A DNA stretch of 64,000 bases from an uncultured Prochlorococcus sp. (lineage in GTDB: Bacteria > Cyanobacteriota > Cyanobacteriia > PCC-6307 > Cyanobiaceae). Within the stretch, counting starts at the first letter, position 1. Each line of letters starts with the position of its first letter. This document shows, piece after piece, positions 30,272-39,619 of this stretch. Location: contig NZ_CACOFR010000008.1 of the NCBI RefSeq assembly GCF_902626525.1, positions 22,043 to 86,042 of the forward strand, in the 5' to 3' direction. The notes beneath the pieces were generated by a model. It saw only the letters and a list, made by a program, of their open reading frames with translations, was not told the DNA's origin and ran no database searches. The position numbers were made by a program, and so were the translations under genes.

Positions 30272-31306
30272 ATGGTATTGTTTACAAAACAATATTTAAA
30301 TTTTATGTCTCCTGAAACAGAAAATGAGAATAAATTAGCGACAATATCAAGTTTAAAAGCTACTAACGATGTCGACCTTGTCAGATCTTATTTAAGGGAT
30401 ATTGGTAGAGTCCCACTATTATCTCATGAGCAAGAAATTACTCTTGGTAGGCAAGTGCAAGAATATATGCAAGTAGAAAGGGCTGAATTAGAGATTATTG
30501 ATTTAACTGGAGACAAGCCAAGTATTGAGGAATTATCAAACAAATTAAATTTATCTACTTCCATAATAAAAAAAAGATTGAGAGCTGGACAGAGGGCTAA
30601 AGAAAGAATGGTTGCAGCTAACTTAAGGCTGGTAGTGAGTGTTGCAAAAAAATATACTAAAAGAAACATGGAATTACTAGATTTAATCCAAGAGGGAACG
30701 ATAGGGTTGGTGAGGGGAGTAGAAAAATTTGATCCAGCTAGAGGTTATAAATTCTCAACATATGCATATTGGTGGATTAGACAAGGTATTACTAGAGCAA
30801 TAGCTGAAAAAAGTAGGGCAATAAGATTACCAATTCATATAACTGAGATGTTGAATAAGCTAAAAAAAGGCCAAAGAGAGTTAAGTCAAGAAATGTCTAG
30901 AACTCCAACTGTAAGCGAACTTGCCAAGTACGTAGAGCTTCCCGAAGAAGATGTTAAAGACTTGATGTGCAAAGCTGGGCAGCCAGTTAGTCTTGAAACA
31001 AAAGTTGGTGATGGTGAAGATACTGTTTTACTAGATTTACTAGCGGGCGGTGAGGATTTACCAGACGAACAAATAGAAATGGACTGTATGAGGGGCGATC
31101 TTCATTCACTTTTGCATCAATTACCAGATCTACAATGTAGAGTTTTAAGGATGAGATACGGAATGGATGGTGATGAGCCAATGTCCCTTACAGGTATAGG
31201 CAGGGTGCTTGGGATCAGTAGAGATCGAGTAAGGAATCTAGAACGAGACGGATTAAGAGGTTTAAGAAGACTTAGTGATAATGTAGAAGCTTATTTTGTT
31301 TCTTGA
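30272..31306 (+). CDS. Group 2 RNA polymerase sigma factor (sigma-70 family)
   Basis: An alternative, SigA-like sigma factor of 344 residues. Region 1.2 is DLVRSYLRDIGRVPLLSHEQ (about 35-54). Region 2 includes NLRLVVSVAKKY and the -10-reading helix FSTYAYWWIRQGITRAI near 160-176. Region 3 follows, and region 4 has the helix-turn-helix MSLTGIGRVLGISRDRVRNLE near 307-327. Cyanobacteria hold several such factors for light, carbon and nitrogen responses; the exact class is not assigned. ATG at 30305 (MSPETENE) is as plausible a start as 30272 and would put the palindrome at 30277 in the leader. The 3' end overlaps the convergent hydrolase by 16 bp. Confidence 0.93.
   Translation: MVLFTKQYLNFMSPETENENKLATISSLKATNDVDLVRSYLRDIGRVPLLSHEQEITLGRQVQEYMQVERAELEIIDLTGDKPSIEELSNKLNLSTSIIKKRLRAGQRAKERMVAANLRLVVSVAKKYTKRNMELLDLIQEGTIGLVRGVEKFDPARGYKFSTYAYWWIRQGITRAIAEKSRAIRLPIHITEMLNKLKKGQRELSQEMSRTPTVSELAKYVELPEEDVKDLMCKAGQPVSLETKVGDGEDTVLLDLLAGGEDLPDEQIEMDCMRGDLHSLLHQLPDLQCRVLRMRYGMDGDEPMSLTGIGRVLGISRDRVRNLERDGLRGLRRLSDNVEAYFVS
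30277..30293. promoter_or_regulatory. 17-bp palindrome at the start of the sigma factor gene
   Basis: ATTGTTT-ACA-AAACAAT is a perfect inverted repeat with 7-bp arms between the two candidate start codons (30272 and 30305). If the second start is used it is a leader or promoter operator, which would allow autoregulation. It shares the TGTTT-ACW-AAACA core with 7749-7763. Confidence 0.3.
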
Positions 31307-32205
31307 ATAAATTCCAATATTAATTTATTTGTTTTTTCAGGTTCTTCATCATGAGGACAATGACCAGCATCTTGAATAATATCTAATCTTTTAATATTAC
31401 TGAATTTTTTCTTCCACTCTTTTGCTTCAGTTAGGGACTCCCAAGGATCTTTTTCTCCCCAAATTAATTGGATAGGTCCTTCAACTTTTTCGAAGAGGTC
31501 TGTTGCAAGATAGTCATCAAATAAATTAATAAAGCCTCGAAATGCTTCTTTAGAGTTTGTTCTTTTAGAGGGTCGATAAAGTATTTCAATTAATTCTTCA
31601 TCAATATTTTTTCCTGAAGGATAAGCTTGCTCAAGTATTTTCTTTATAACTTTTGGATTAGCAGCTCTCGTAAAAAGTGTATTGCTTATTATTCTTTGCC
31701 TTACTAAAGTTTTTAATACGGGCCTGAGTAAATTCATTAAAATATCATTTTTTTTCAAACGTTTATCATCCATAGTTCTTTGCGCACAATCAATTAAAAT
31801 CACACCTTTACAATTTTCCTTGAGAATTTCAGCAGCTTTCAATGCAATAACACCACCAATTGAGTTCCCTACCAAGTAAACAGGAGATTTTATTACCTCT
31901 GAACAAAATGTTGAGATTTGATTACTCCACAAGTCAAATGAATATTTAATTGAATTTTCTTTAGAAGGTTCGTAATTTAATAACGCGCTAGGCTGACTGC
32001 TCTCTCCAAATCCTAGTAAATCAATTGAGTAGCAATTAAGTACTTTGCCAAGAACATCTTGATTATGTCTCCAATGTTTTTTTGATGCACCAAATCCATG
32101 CACTAATAAAATATTATTATTATTTTCGCAATTAGAATTTTTTGATAAAGACCATGAAATTTCCCAATTTTCCCATTGCCAATTTTTTGATTTATTTAAA
32201 GACAC
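31291..32205 (-). CDS. Alpha/beta-fold hydrolase
   Basis: A 304-residue alpha/beta hydrolase. The oxyanion-hole motif is LVHGFGASKKHW near residue 33-44, the nucleophile elbow is VGNSIGG near 115, and the catalytic histidine is in DAGHCPHDEEP near 281; the acid is probably in LIWGEKDPW. It resembles the cyanobacterial and plant proteins that act on chlorophyll- or lipid-derived esters, but the substrate is unknown. A paralogue at 59755-60654 shares HGFGAS..HWR, DLLGFG.S and DAGHCPHDE. It converges on the sigma gene with a 16-bp overlap. Confidence 0.85.
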   Translation of the reverse strand: MSLNKSKNWQWENWEISWSLSKNSNCENNNNILLVHGFGASKKHWRHNQDVLGKVLNCYSIDLLGFGESSQPSALLNYEPSKENSIKYSFDLWSNQISTFCSEVIKSPVYLVGNSIGGVIALKAAEILKENCKGVILIDCAQRTMDDKRLKKNDILMNLLRPVLKTLVRQRIISNTLFTRAANPKVIKKILEQAYPSGKNIDEELIEILYRPSKRTNSKEAFRGFINLFDDYLATDLFEKVEGPIQLIWGEKDPWESLTEAKEWKKKFSNIKRLDIIQDAGHCPHDEEPEKTNKLILEFIQETK

Positions 32206-32295
32206 TATGAAAAAGTATTTAATTAAACTTTAATTAAAAAAAAAATGATTCGTTTTTAATTAATTATTCTTAGAAAAGAAAAAAGATTTTATTTT

Positions 32296-33294
32296 ATGAA
32301 AAAGACTAAGGTCGTATGCATAGGAGAAGCCCTAATAGACAGAATTAAGAATAATTCAAATCAAGGATTTACAGATTTTTTAGGAGGTGCTCCCGCTAAT
32401 GTTGCTTGCGCATTAAAAAAATTAAAAATAGATTCAGTATTTATTGGATGTTTAGGAAGTGATGAATTGGGAAAAAATTTTATAGCGAAATTTAATGAAT
32501 TGAAGGTAAATTTAGATTTCTTGCAATTAGATCATGATTCATCTACTCGCGTTGTTAATGTCGATAGAGATGAATTTGGAGATCGTTTTTTTTCAGGATT
32601 TGAAACAAACTCCCATTCATGCTTTGCTGACGAAGTTCTTAGAAAACAATTAATTGAAAAAGAACTTCCAAATTTGGAGAAAATTTTTCAACAAACAAAA
32701 TATTTGGTTACTGGAACTAATGTAATATCATCACCAATATCTTCAGAGACTATTTTTTTTCTTATAGAACTGGCCAATAAATTTGAAGTCAAAATAATTA
32801 TTGATTTGAATTGGAGAGAGGTCTTTTGGAATTATTCGAGTTTTTCATCAGAAATTAGTAAAATTGAGCGAGCAAATTTAATCAAAAAATTTTTAAATCA
32901 TGCAGATGTTTTAAAACTTGCTAAGGAAGAAGCTTTTTTGTTTTTTGAACAAGAAGATCCTTATTTAATATCTCACCAAATGTTAAAAAGACCAGATGTA
33001 ATAATAACTGATGGGAAAAACCCTATTACTTGGTATATAAATGGATTACAGGGATCTACTGATACTCCTAATTCAACAAAAATTGTCGATACTACTGGAG
33101 CGGGTGATTCGTTTCTCGCTGGTTTAATTTCAAAATTTGTTTCCGCTAGCAATCTTACGAATGAATCACAAATAAAAGATTGTGTAAAGTTCGCAAGTGT
33201 TTGTGGAATGTTAACTTGTCTGGGTGAAGGTGCAATAGAGCAACAACCTTATTTCGAAAAGGTTAATAAATTTTTAGGATCCCTTATCTCATAG
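32296..33294 (+). CDS. PfkB-family sugar kinase, probable fructokinase
   Basis: A ribokinase-fold kinase of 332 residues. It begins VVCIGEALIDRI, has the N-terminal PfkB signature region GGAPANVACALKKL at about 36-49 and the C-terminal signature DTTGAGDSFLAGL near 264-276, whose aspartate is the catalytic base. The sequence is closest in feel to plant and cyanobacterial fructokinases, which would fit breakdown of sucrose, a compatible solute; that specificity is inference. The last 46 bp overlap the convergent tsaE, an unusually long overlap of two conserved genes. Confidence 0.85.
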   Translation: MKKTKVVCIGEALIDRIKNNSNQGFTDFLGGAPANVACALKKLKIDSVFIGCLGSDELGKNFIAKFNELKVNLDFLQLDHDSSTRVVNVDRDEFGDRFFSGFETNSHSCFADEVLRKQLIEKELPNLEKIFQQTKYLVTGTNVISSPISSETIFFLIELANKFEVKIIIDLNWREVFWNYSSFSSEISKIERANLIKKFLNHADVLKLAKEEAFLFFEQEDPYLISHQMLKRPDVIITDGKNPITWYINGLQGSTDTPNSTKIVDTTGAGDSFLAGLISKFVSASNLTNESQIKDCVKFASVCGMLTCLGEGAIEQQPYFEKVNKFLGSLIS

Positions 33295-33701
33295 TACCTC
33301 CCAAAATTTTTTGCATAACTAATTTCTATTTTCCAGAAATTTTCAATAAGTGGTTCAATTAATTCAGGCCATTCAATAACTAAAATTGCTTGGCTTTGTA
33401 TTGCTTCTTCTTCTTCAGAAAAAAAAAGTTCCTTTGCTGAAGAAATCTTTTCTAACCTGTATAAGTCAAGATGAATAAGTGGAATTTTTCCAGAATTATA
33501 GTGATGCGATAAAGCAAATGTAGGGCTTGTAATATCCTCAGAGATAGATAATCCTTTAGCAATGCCCTGTACAAATGAAGTTTTACCTGCTCCAATTGGA
33601 CCCTGTAATAAAACAATTGATTCTGGATGTAATTTTTGTGAGAATTTTTCTCCTAAATTTAAAGTCTCTTTTAAATTTCCAATAAACACAAAATTACACA
33701 A
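33249..33701 (-). CDS. tsaE: TsaE, tRNA threonylcarbamoyladenosine synthesis ATPase
   Basis: Works with TsaB and TsaD to make t6A37 on ANN-reading tRNAs. The 150-residue protein has Walker A GPIGAGKTSFVQGIAKGL at about 34-51, the SPTFALSHHY switch near 59-68 and HLDLYRLE near 76-83. VIEWPELIEP follows near 107-116. All are hallmarks of the YjeE/TsaE family. It diverges from ahcY (39 bp) and its 3' end lies inside the PfkB kinase gene. Confidence 0.93.
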   Translation of the reverse strand: MCNFVFIGNLKETLNLGEKFSQKLHPESIVLLQGPIGAGKTSFVQGIAKGLSISEDITSPTFALSHHYNSGKIPLIHLDLYRLEKISSAKELFFSEEEEAIQSQAILVIEWPELIEPLIENFWKIEISYAKNFGRYYEIRDPKNLLTFSK

Positions 33702-33740
33702 AAATCATTTATAGTTTAATAGAAAAAGTACTCACTAGAT

Positions 33741-35159
33741 ATGGTTATCGCGAATTCAGTTAAAACCTCTGCACCTAATTATGTAGTATCTGATATTGCC
33801 TTATCAGACTTTGGACGCAAAGAAATAAAAATAGCCGAAACTGAAATGCCTGGATTAATGGCACTTCGAGAAAAATATCAATCTCAAAAGCCACTTAAAG
33901 GTGCAAAAATAGCTGGAAGCCTTCATATGACGATTCAGACAGCAGTATTAATAGAAACTCTTGTAGAACTTGGTGCGAGAGTGAAATGGGCTTCATGCAA
34001 TATTTTTTCAACCCAAGATCATGCTGCAGCAGCTATCGCAGATCAAGGAATCTCTGTATATGCAAAAAAAGGGGAGACTCTTGATGAATATTGGCAATAT
34101 ACTCATAATATCCTTGATTGGGGTTCAGATTCTCCAAATATGATTCTTGATGATGGAGGAGACGCAACAGGTTTATTAATACTTGGTAGCAAGGCTGAAA
34201 AAGATTTGTCTGTTTTAAATAATCCTTGTAATGAAGAAGAAATTGCTTTATTTAACTCTATTAAGTCTAAGTTAAAAAATGATAGTAACTTCTACTCCAG
34301 AATTAAGAGTAATATAATTGGTGTTACTGAAGAAACTACCACTGGAGTTGCAAGACTTTATCAATTACAAAAGCAAAATGACTTACCTTTCCCCGCTATT
34401 AACGTTAATGATTCAGTAACTAAAAGCAAATTTGATAATTTATATGGCTGTCGTGAATCTTTAGTTGACAGCATTAAGCGCGCGACAGATGTAATGATTG
34501 CTGGTAAGGTCGCTTTAGTAATAGGTTTTGGGGATGTAGGAAAAGGTTCAGCTCAGTCACTAAGAGGACTTGGTGCAATTGTAAAAGTTGCAGAAGTTGA
34601 TCCAATTTGTGCTCTTCAAGCAGCAATGGAAGGCTATAGTGTGGTTACCTTAGATGAAGTTGTTGAAGATATAGATATATTTGTTACAGCTACTGGTAAT
34701 TATCAAGTGATAACCCACGAAAATTTAATAAAGATGAAGAACGAGTCTATAGTTTGTAATATTGGACATTTTGATAATGAAATCGATGTAGCTTCATTAA
34801 AGAATTATCCATGGGAAAATATTAAGCCTCAGGTTGATCACATAACTTTACCTAGTGGAAATAAGATAATTCTTTTAGCTGAAGGTAGATTAGTTAATTT
34901 AGGATGTGCCACTGGGCATCCAAGTTTTGTGATGAGTAATTCTTTTACTAATCAAGTATTAGCTCAAATTGAACTTTTCAATAAGTCAGAGCATTATTCT
35001 AAAGAGGTTTATGTTTTACCAAAACATTTAGATGAAATGGTAGCTAGATTACATCTAGATAAAATTGGTGCAAAATTAACAAAATTAACTAAAGAACAGG
35101 CTGATTATATTAATGTTTCTGTAGAGGGCCCTTATAAACCTGAACTTTATAGATATTAA
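33741..35159 (+). CDS. ahcY: Adenosylhomocysteinase
   Basis: Hydrolyses S-adenosylhomocysteine to adenosine and homocysteine, clearing the product of SAM-dependent methylation. The 472-residue protein has the substrate-domain motif [14 protein letters not shown] near 61-74, [15 protein letters not shown] near 84-98, and [11 protein letters not shown] near 196. The NAD loop [19 protein letters not shown] is near 257-275, and the C-terminal [12 protein letters not shown] includes the lysine and tyrosine that reach the partner subunit's NAD. Length is normal for the longer bacterial form. The dedA-like gene begins 2 bp later. Confidence 0.97.
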   Translation: MVIANSVKTSAPNYVVSDIALSDFGRKEIKIAETEMPGLMALREKYQSQKPLKGAKIAGSLHMTIQTAVLIETLVELGARVKWASCNIFSTQDHAAAAIADQGISVYAKKGETLDEYWQYTHNILDWGSDSPNMILDDGGDATGLLILGSKAEKDLSVLNNPCNEEEIALFNSIKSKLKNDSNFYSRIKSNIIGVTEETTTGVARLYQLQKQNDLPFPAINVNDSVTKSKFDNLYGCRESLVDSIKRATDVMIAGKVALVIGFGDVGKGSAQSLRGLGAIVKVAEVDPICALQAAMEGYSVVTLDEVVEDIDIFVTATGNYQVITHENLIKMKNESIVCNIGHFDNEIDVASLKNYPWENIKPQVDHITLPSGNKIILLAEGRLVNLGCATGHPSFVMSNSFTNQVLAQIELFNKSEHYSKEVYVLPKHLDEMVARLHLDKIGAKLTKLTKEQADYINVSVEGPYKPELYRY

Positions 35160-35161
35160 GT

Positions 35162-35821
35162 TTGCATTTAATTTTCGTAAATTTTCTCACTTCTATTCCT
35201 GACTATATCAGTTTGGCTGTTGAAAAAAATTCAACATTGGCATACCTCACTATTTGTTTGGCTATGTTTTTAGAAAATATAATACCCCCTATCCCTTCGG
35301 AAATAATAATGCCATTAGGAGGTTTTTTTGTTTATCAACAAAAATTAAATTTCTATATTTTAGTTTTTTGGGGGTTATTTGGCACGATATTAGGATCATT
35401 GCCTTGGTATTATTTAGGCAGGCTGGTAAATGAAAAAAGACTGTCAAATTTTTTAGATAAAAAAGGAAAATATTTAGGAATTTCTTCTGATGACTTAAAT
35501 AAAAGTAAAAGGTGGTTTGAGAAATACGGGGTTTCTTTAGTTTTTTGGGGAAGATTAGTGCCTGGTATAAGAACTTTAATTTCAGTTCCTGCTGGCATAG
35601 AACTTATGCCATTAAGAACATTTTTGATTTGGACTACATTCGGTAGCTTAATATGGGTCGCTCTTCTCACTTATGCTGGTTTCTTATTTGGAGAAAACTA
35701 TCCAATTATTGAAACCTATTTAGATCAAATCAAATATGTTGTGAAGCCAATTCTAATATTGATTTTCTTATATTTTTTAATAAAACTAATTATTAGATTT
35801 TTTAAAAAATTTAGAAACTAA
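35162..35821 (+). CDS. DedA family membrane protein
   Basis: A 219-residue membrane protein with the DedA/VTT signatures: FLENIIPPIPSEIIMPLGGF near 38-57, the FWGRLVPGIRTLISVPAGIE stretch near 126-145, and helices at about 25-50, 58-80, 135-175 and 190-212. DedA proteins include flippases of undecaprenyl phosphate and phospholipids. The start is TTG at 35162, 2 bases after the ahcY stop; the next in-frame ATG would remove part of the first conserved segment. The stop overlaps the convergent ssb by 4 bp. Confidence 0.85.
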   Translation: MHLIFVNFLTSIPDYISLAVEKNSTLAYLTICLAMFLENIIPPIPSEIIMPLGGFFVYQQKLNFYILVFWGLFGTILGSLPWYYLGRLVNEKRLSNFLDKKGKYLGISSDDLNKSKRWFEKYGVSLVFWGRLVPGIRTLISVPAGIELMPLRTFLIWTTFGSLIWVALLTYAGFLFGENYPIIETYLDQIKYVVKPILILIFLYFLIKLIIRFFKKFRN

Positions 35822-36189
35822 AAAGGGATATTACTAGAGTTGGCGTTGTTGGAGTATTGGTTATTTTCAGACTCTTTTCGTGAGCTTAGCAAATTTAATC
35901 TATCTACTCTAACAACTGGTTTATATCTATCTTCCCCAGTATTTTTATCTTTCCAACTATCAATTTTAAAGCTTCCTGTAATTCCAATTAAAGATCCTTT
36001 TTTTACGTAATCTGCTGCTATTTGGGCTTGTTTGCCCCATATTTCTAAATTAAACCAGTCCGGCTCTTCATCTCTGCTTCTTCTGTTCACAGCTAAAGTA
36101 AAATTAGCTACGATACTACCAGATTCAAAATATCTGACGTCTGGTTCTTTACCAGCTCTTCCAACAAGATTGATAGTGTTAATTTCCAT
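35818..36189 (-). CDS. ssb: Single-stranded DNA-binding protein
   Basis: A 123-residue SSB with one OB fold. It begins MEINTINLVGRAGKEPDVRY and includes VANFTLAVNRRSRDEEPDWF and the WGKQAQIAADYVKKGSLIGI strand-helix. The usual SSB tail ends in several acidic residues plus IPF (DDDIPF in E. coli) and recruits repair and replication proteins. Here the end is SSNIPF with no acids within the last ten residues, and the linker is only about 20 residues of N/S. It may be a second, shorter SSB. It diverges from mreB. Confidence 0.9.
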   Translation of the reverse strand: MEINTINLVGRAGKEPDVRYFESGSIVANFTLAVNRRSRDEEPDWFNLEIWGKQAQIAADYVKKGSLIGITGSFKIDSWKDKNTGEDRYKPVVRVDRLNLLSSRKESENNQYSNNANSSNIPF

Positions 36190-36321
36190 AATTTTTTTTT
36201 TTAATACTACTCATATTTTGAATTTTTGCTCAAAGTTTTACGTGCTATTCATAACTAAATGAGAGATTTATGAGAGCTGAGCAAAAAATAGATATATTAT
36301 TTATAAAAATGACTTCTTATC

Positions 36322-37374
36322 GTGATTTTCAACAGATTTAAATTTTCCAGAGATATTGGCATAGATTTGGGAACGGCCAATACTCTTATACATGTATCAG
36401 GCAAGGGGGTTGTTTTACAAGAGCCCTCCGTGGTGGCTATGGATTTAGAGGAGGGTGTCCCATTGGCAGTTGGAGAAGAAGCCAAGTTAATGCTAGGAAG
36501 AACTCCAGGCAATATTAGAGCTGTAAGACCACTAAGAGATGGTGTTATCGCAGATTTTGATGCAGCAGAGCAAATGATAAAAACATTTATACAAAAATGT
36601 AATGAAGGTAAAGGTATATTGGCTCCAAGAATTGTTATTGGTATTCCAAGCGGAGTTACTAGTGTTGAGCGAAGAGCAGTCAGAGAAGCTGGATTAGCGG
36701 GAGCCAGAGAAGTTCACTTAATTGACGAACCTGTTGCTGCGGCAATTGGAGCTTCTTTACCAGTAACTGAGCCAATTGGAACCATGATTGTTGATATTGG
36801 TGGTGGCACTACCGAGGTTGCAGTATTAAGTCTTGGGGGAACTGTATTAAGTGAATCTGTTCGAGTCGCTGGTGATGAAATCAATGAATCAATTGCGATA
36901 TATCTTAAAAGAGTTCACAATTTAGTAGTTGGAGAAAGAACTTCTGAAGAAATTAAGATCAAAATTGGATCTGCATTTCAAGATGATGATTTTGATAAAA
37001 CTATGTTAGAGGTAAGAGGTTTACATCTTTTATCTGGTCTACCAAGGTCAATTACATTGACATCAGGAGAAATTAGAGAAGCGATGTCAGATCCACTTAA
37101 TAAAATTGTTGAAGCTATAAAACGAACTCTAGAGAGAACACCCCCTGAATTAGCTGCAGATATAGTAGAAAGAGGAATTATGCTTGCAGGAGGTGGAGCT
37201 TTAGTAAGAGGTATTAATGATTTGGTGAGCGATCAAACGGGAATTTTCACTCACATAGCAGAGAACCCGCTCCTGTGCGTGGTTAATGGTTGTGGAGAGG
37301 TTTTGGATGATTTTAAAAAACTTAAACGAGTTGTTGATACTCCAGATTTCATAGGGAACGCGATTAGAGATTAA
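36322..37374 (+). CDS. mreB: MreB, rod-shape actin homologue
   Basis: Forms membrane-associated filaments that guide lateral wall synthesis. The 350-residue protein has the actin-fold phosphate loops: phosphate-1 in [12 protein letters not shown] at about 14-25, phosphate-2 in [16 protein letters not shown] near 155-170, and the adenosine motif [11 protein letters not shown] near 290-300. The start is GTG at 36322, giving [17 protein letters not shown], the usual length of lead. mreC follows 4 bp later and mreD overlaps mreC, so mreBCD is one operon. Confidence 0.96.
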   Translation: MIFNRFKFSRDIGIDLGTANTLIHVSGKGVVLQEPSVVAMDLEEGVPLAVGEEAKLMLGRTPGNIRAVRPLRDGVIADFDAAEQMIKTFIQKCNEGKGILAPRIVIGIPSGVTSVERRAVREAGLAGAREVHLIDEPVAAAIGASLPVTEPIGTMIVDIGGGTTEVAVLSLGGTVLSESVRVAGDEINESIAIYLKRVHNLVVGERTSEEIKIKIGSAFQDDDFDKTMLEVRGLHLLSGLPRSITLTSGEIREAMSDPLNKIVEAIKRTLERTPPELAADIVERGIMLAGGGALVRGINDLVSDQTGIFTHIAENPLLCVVNGCGEVLDDFKKLKRVVDTPDFIGNAIRD

Positions 37375-37378
37375 TGTT

Positions 37379-38134
37379 ATGTTAGATATCCGACGAATTT
37401 CTACTAGTCGTTGGTGGCATAAAAAGAAAAATTGGTTATTTTTTGCAATTTTTTTATTTTTGGTTTTTGTAAGGATATCTAAAGGTTCCCTATATAAAGA
37501 TTTTTATTATTTTATTTCAAAGCCTTTTTGGCCTGGTCAGTTTCAGAAAGAAGTTATTCTTAAGAGTTCAGAACAAGAATCTCTAATAAAATTAAATCTT
37601 TTAAAAAAGGATAATGACAGATTGCGAGAAATTTTAGATCTTCAACAATCATCTAACAGTGATAATATTTCAGCTGCAGTTATTTCTAGAAAAATTGGTA
37701 GTTGGTGGAGACAAATAATCTTAAATAAAGGTTCAAAAGATGGTGTGGAAATTGGAAGTACTGTTGTTGGTCCTGGTGGATTATTAGGAATAGTAGAAAG
37801 TACTTCTTTATTTACTTCTTCAGTAACATTATTAACCTCTCCAGAAAGTAAAGTAGGTGTATGGGTGGATAGAATTAAAATTAATGGACTTCTGATTGGT
37901 TCAGGAGATGATTCTCCTAATTTAATACTTTATTCAGATGATATTGATATAAAAGTCGGAGATTTTTTGTCATCTTCTCCTGCTAGTACTTTATTACCTC
38001 CAAATATCCCTATTGGTATTGTTCAATCTGTCAATAATTCATTAAATTCAAAAAAAACTGCAAAAATATCTCTTTTAGCAAAACCTCATTTAATAGATTG
38101 GGTCCAAATTTTAAAAGTGAATGTTAATGAATAA
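37379..38134 (+). CDS. mreC: MreC, rod-shape determining protein
   Basis: Bitopic scaffold that links MreB to the wall synthases. The 251-residue protein has one membrane helix at about 20-33 (WLFFAIFLFLVFVRI), a coiled-coil segment at about 60-85 (SLIKLNLLKKDNDRLREIL) and the two beta-barrel domains (about 95-250). The latter include GSKDGVEIGSTVVGPGGLLGIVE and LLTSPESKVGVWV. It lies 4 bp after mreB and overlaps mreD by 14 bp. Confidence 0.92.
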   Translation: MLDIRRISTSRWWHKKKNWLFFAIFLFLVFVRISKGSLYKDFYYFISKPFWPGQFQKEVILKSSEQESLIKLNLLKKDNDRLREILDLQQSSNSDNISAAVISRKIGSWWRQIILNKGSKDGVEIGSTVVGPGGLLGIVESTSLFTSSVTLLTSPESKVGVWVDRIKINGLLIGSGDDSPNLILYSDDIDIKVGDFLSSSPASTLLPPNIPIGIVQSVNNSLNSKKTAKISLLAKPHLIDWVQILKVNVNE

Positions 38135-38630
38135 ATTTATAGTGAAGAAATCATCAATAATTTGTTTTGTTTTTATCCCAATTATTTTTTTTTGGCATCC
38201 AAATTGGCTTGGATTTTTAGGTATCCAGCCATATTGGCCTTTATTTTGGTTGTTGCCATGGTCAATGATTAATGGGTCAATTAATGGCGTAATATTTGGT
38301 TTGTTTTTAGGTTTGATTCTAGATTCTATAACTTTGGATAATTTCACACAAATACCAGGTTTAATTTTATGTGGATTTTGGTTTGGGAGAATTAAAATAA
38401 ATAGTGATATTTTGGTGGGACATTTTAGGTATGGTTTAGTTTGTTGTTTGGGAAGTTTTTTATGCGGGACCTTGTATTTTTTACAAATTTTGTTTAAAAA
38501 TTTTTCAGACAGTACTTTTTTACTGTTTATCCCTAGTGTTCAGAATATATTAGCTGAAGTTTTTCTTACAGGGCTTTTTGCTCCTTTAATTTGCTCCCAA
38601 CTATTGAGAATATTTAAATATTCAAGGTAG
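38121..38630 (+). CDS. mreD: MreD-like rod-shape membrane protein
   Basis: A 169-residue polytopic protein with about five hydrophobic segments (near 12-25, 35-52, 58-75, 97-117 and 138-160). Sequence alone is weakly conserved in this family; the call rests on topology, length and its place as third gene after mreB and mreC. The start at 38121 overlaps mreC by 14 bp, which suggests coupled translation. A 193-bp spacer follows before the response regulator, in which I see no gene beyond an unconvincing 18-codon frame. Confidence 0.85.
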   Translation: MLMNKFIVKKSSIICFVFIPIIFFWHPNWLGFLGIQPYWPLFWLLPWSMINGSINGVIFGLFLGLILDSITLDNFTQIPGLILCGFWFGRIKINSDILVGHFRYGLVCCLGSFLCGTLYFLQILFKNFSDSTFLLFIPSVQNILAEVFLTGLFAPLICSQLLRIFKYSR

Positions 38631-38823
38631 AAAGGTATGAAAATTCATTTCTCTTTAAGAGTAAAAGGTATTCGAAAAAAGTCATATTCTTAAAATATTT
38701 AAACTTTCTTTAAATCTATGGAATATCTCTTTGAGGGTTCGTAATGTTATATTTTTAGTTGTTAGAATATATTTTCAATGCAATAACTATTTGCTTTGAA
38801 ATATCTGAAAATCTTTTTTAACT

Positions 38824-39570
38824 ATGTCAAAAGCAAGAATTCTAGTTGTTGATGATGAGCCAGCAGTTTTGAAGGTATTAGTAACGAGACTTCAGCTAGC
38901 TGGATATCAAGTTTATTCTGCCACTAATGGAGAAGAAGCTCTTGAATCTTTTCATAGAGATTCTCCAGACTTAATAGTTCTTGATGTTATGCTCCCAAAA
39001 ATGGATGGATTCGCAGTCTGTAGAAGGATTAGAGCAGAATCAGTTGTGCCAATAATATTTTTAACTGCACTAGAGGCGATTTCAGAGAGAGTTGCAGGAT
39101 TAGATTTAGGTGCTGATGATTACTTATCAAAACCATTTAGTCCGAAAGAGTTAGAAGCTAGGATTGCTACTATTTTGAGAAGAATGGGCCCTTCTGTATC
39201 GGTTACGGAAACTAAAGAAGTACCATCTGGCAAAGGAGTTATGCAATTTGGAAGTTTAGTTGTTGATACAAATAGAAGACAAGTATCTCGAGCTGGAGAG
39301 AGAATTAGTCTAACCTACACTGAATTTAGTCTTCTAGAATTATTATTTGATGAACCTGGTAAGGTTGTACCACGAGCAGAAATATTAGAACAGTTATGGG
39401 GTTATCCTCCAAGAAGAGCTGCAGATTTAAGAGTTGTAGATGTATATGTAGCGAGATTAAGAGGTAAATTGGAACCAGACCCTAGAAATCCAGAATTAAT
39501 ATTAACTGTTAGAGGTATCGGTTATGCATCTCAGAGAGTTGGTGAAACTGCAACATCTTTGGCAAGTTGA
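38824..39570 (+). CDS. OmpR-type response regulator, Ycf27/RpaB-like
   Basis: A 248-residue two-component regulator. The receiver domain (1-120) has the acidic pair DDE at 10-12, phospho-acceptor Asp54 in VLDVMLPKMDG and Lys103 in LSKPFSPKELEAR. The C-terminal winged helix runs from about 140 to 238 (LTYTEFSLLELLFDEPGKVVPR; VDVYVARLRGKLEPDPRNPELI). The receiver resembles the Ycf27/RpaB group that tunes photosynthesis genes under high light, but differs enough that I give no symbol. No histidine kinase is adjacent, as is typical of picocyanobacteria with few kinases. lysS follows 49 bp later. Confidence 0.88.
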   Translation: MSKARILVVDDEPAVLKVLVTRLQLAGYQVYSATNGEEALESFHRDSPDLIVLDVMLPKMDGFAVCRRIRAESVVPIIFLTALEAISERVAGLDLGADDYLSKPFSPKELEARIATILRRMGPSVSVTETKEVPSGKGVMQFGSLVVDTNRRQVSRAGERISLTYTEFSLLELLFDEPGKVVPRAEILEQLWGYPPRRAADLRVVDVYVARLRGKLEPDPRNPELILTVRGIGYASQRVGETATSLAS

Positions 39571-39619
39571 GCCTAAGTCTGATAATTTAATTAAATAAAA
39601 CTAATATATAAAATAAATT

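Noticed and set aside
30249..30290. Possible RpaB HLR1 site (TTTACATT near 30259 and TTTACAAA near 30281)
   Set aside because: The two half-sites are 22 bases apart instead of about 10, so they do not form the known direct repeat.
38637..38693. An 18-codon frame after mreD with AAGG upstream
   Set aside because: Too short to judge, no recognisable feature, and such frames are frequent in AT-rich spacers.
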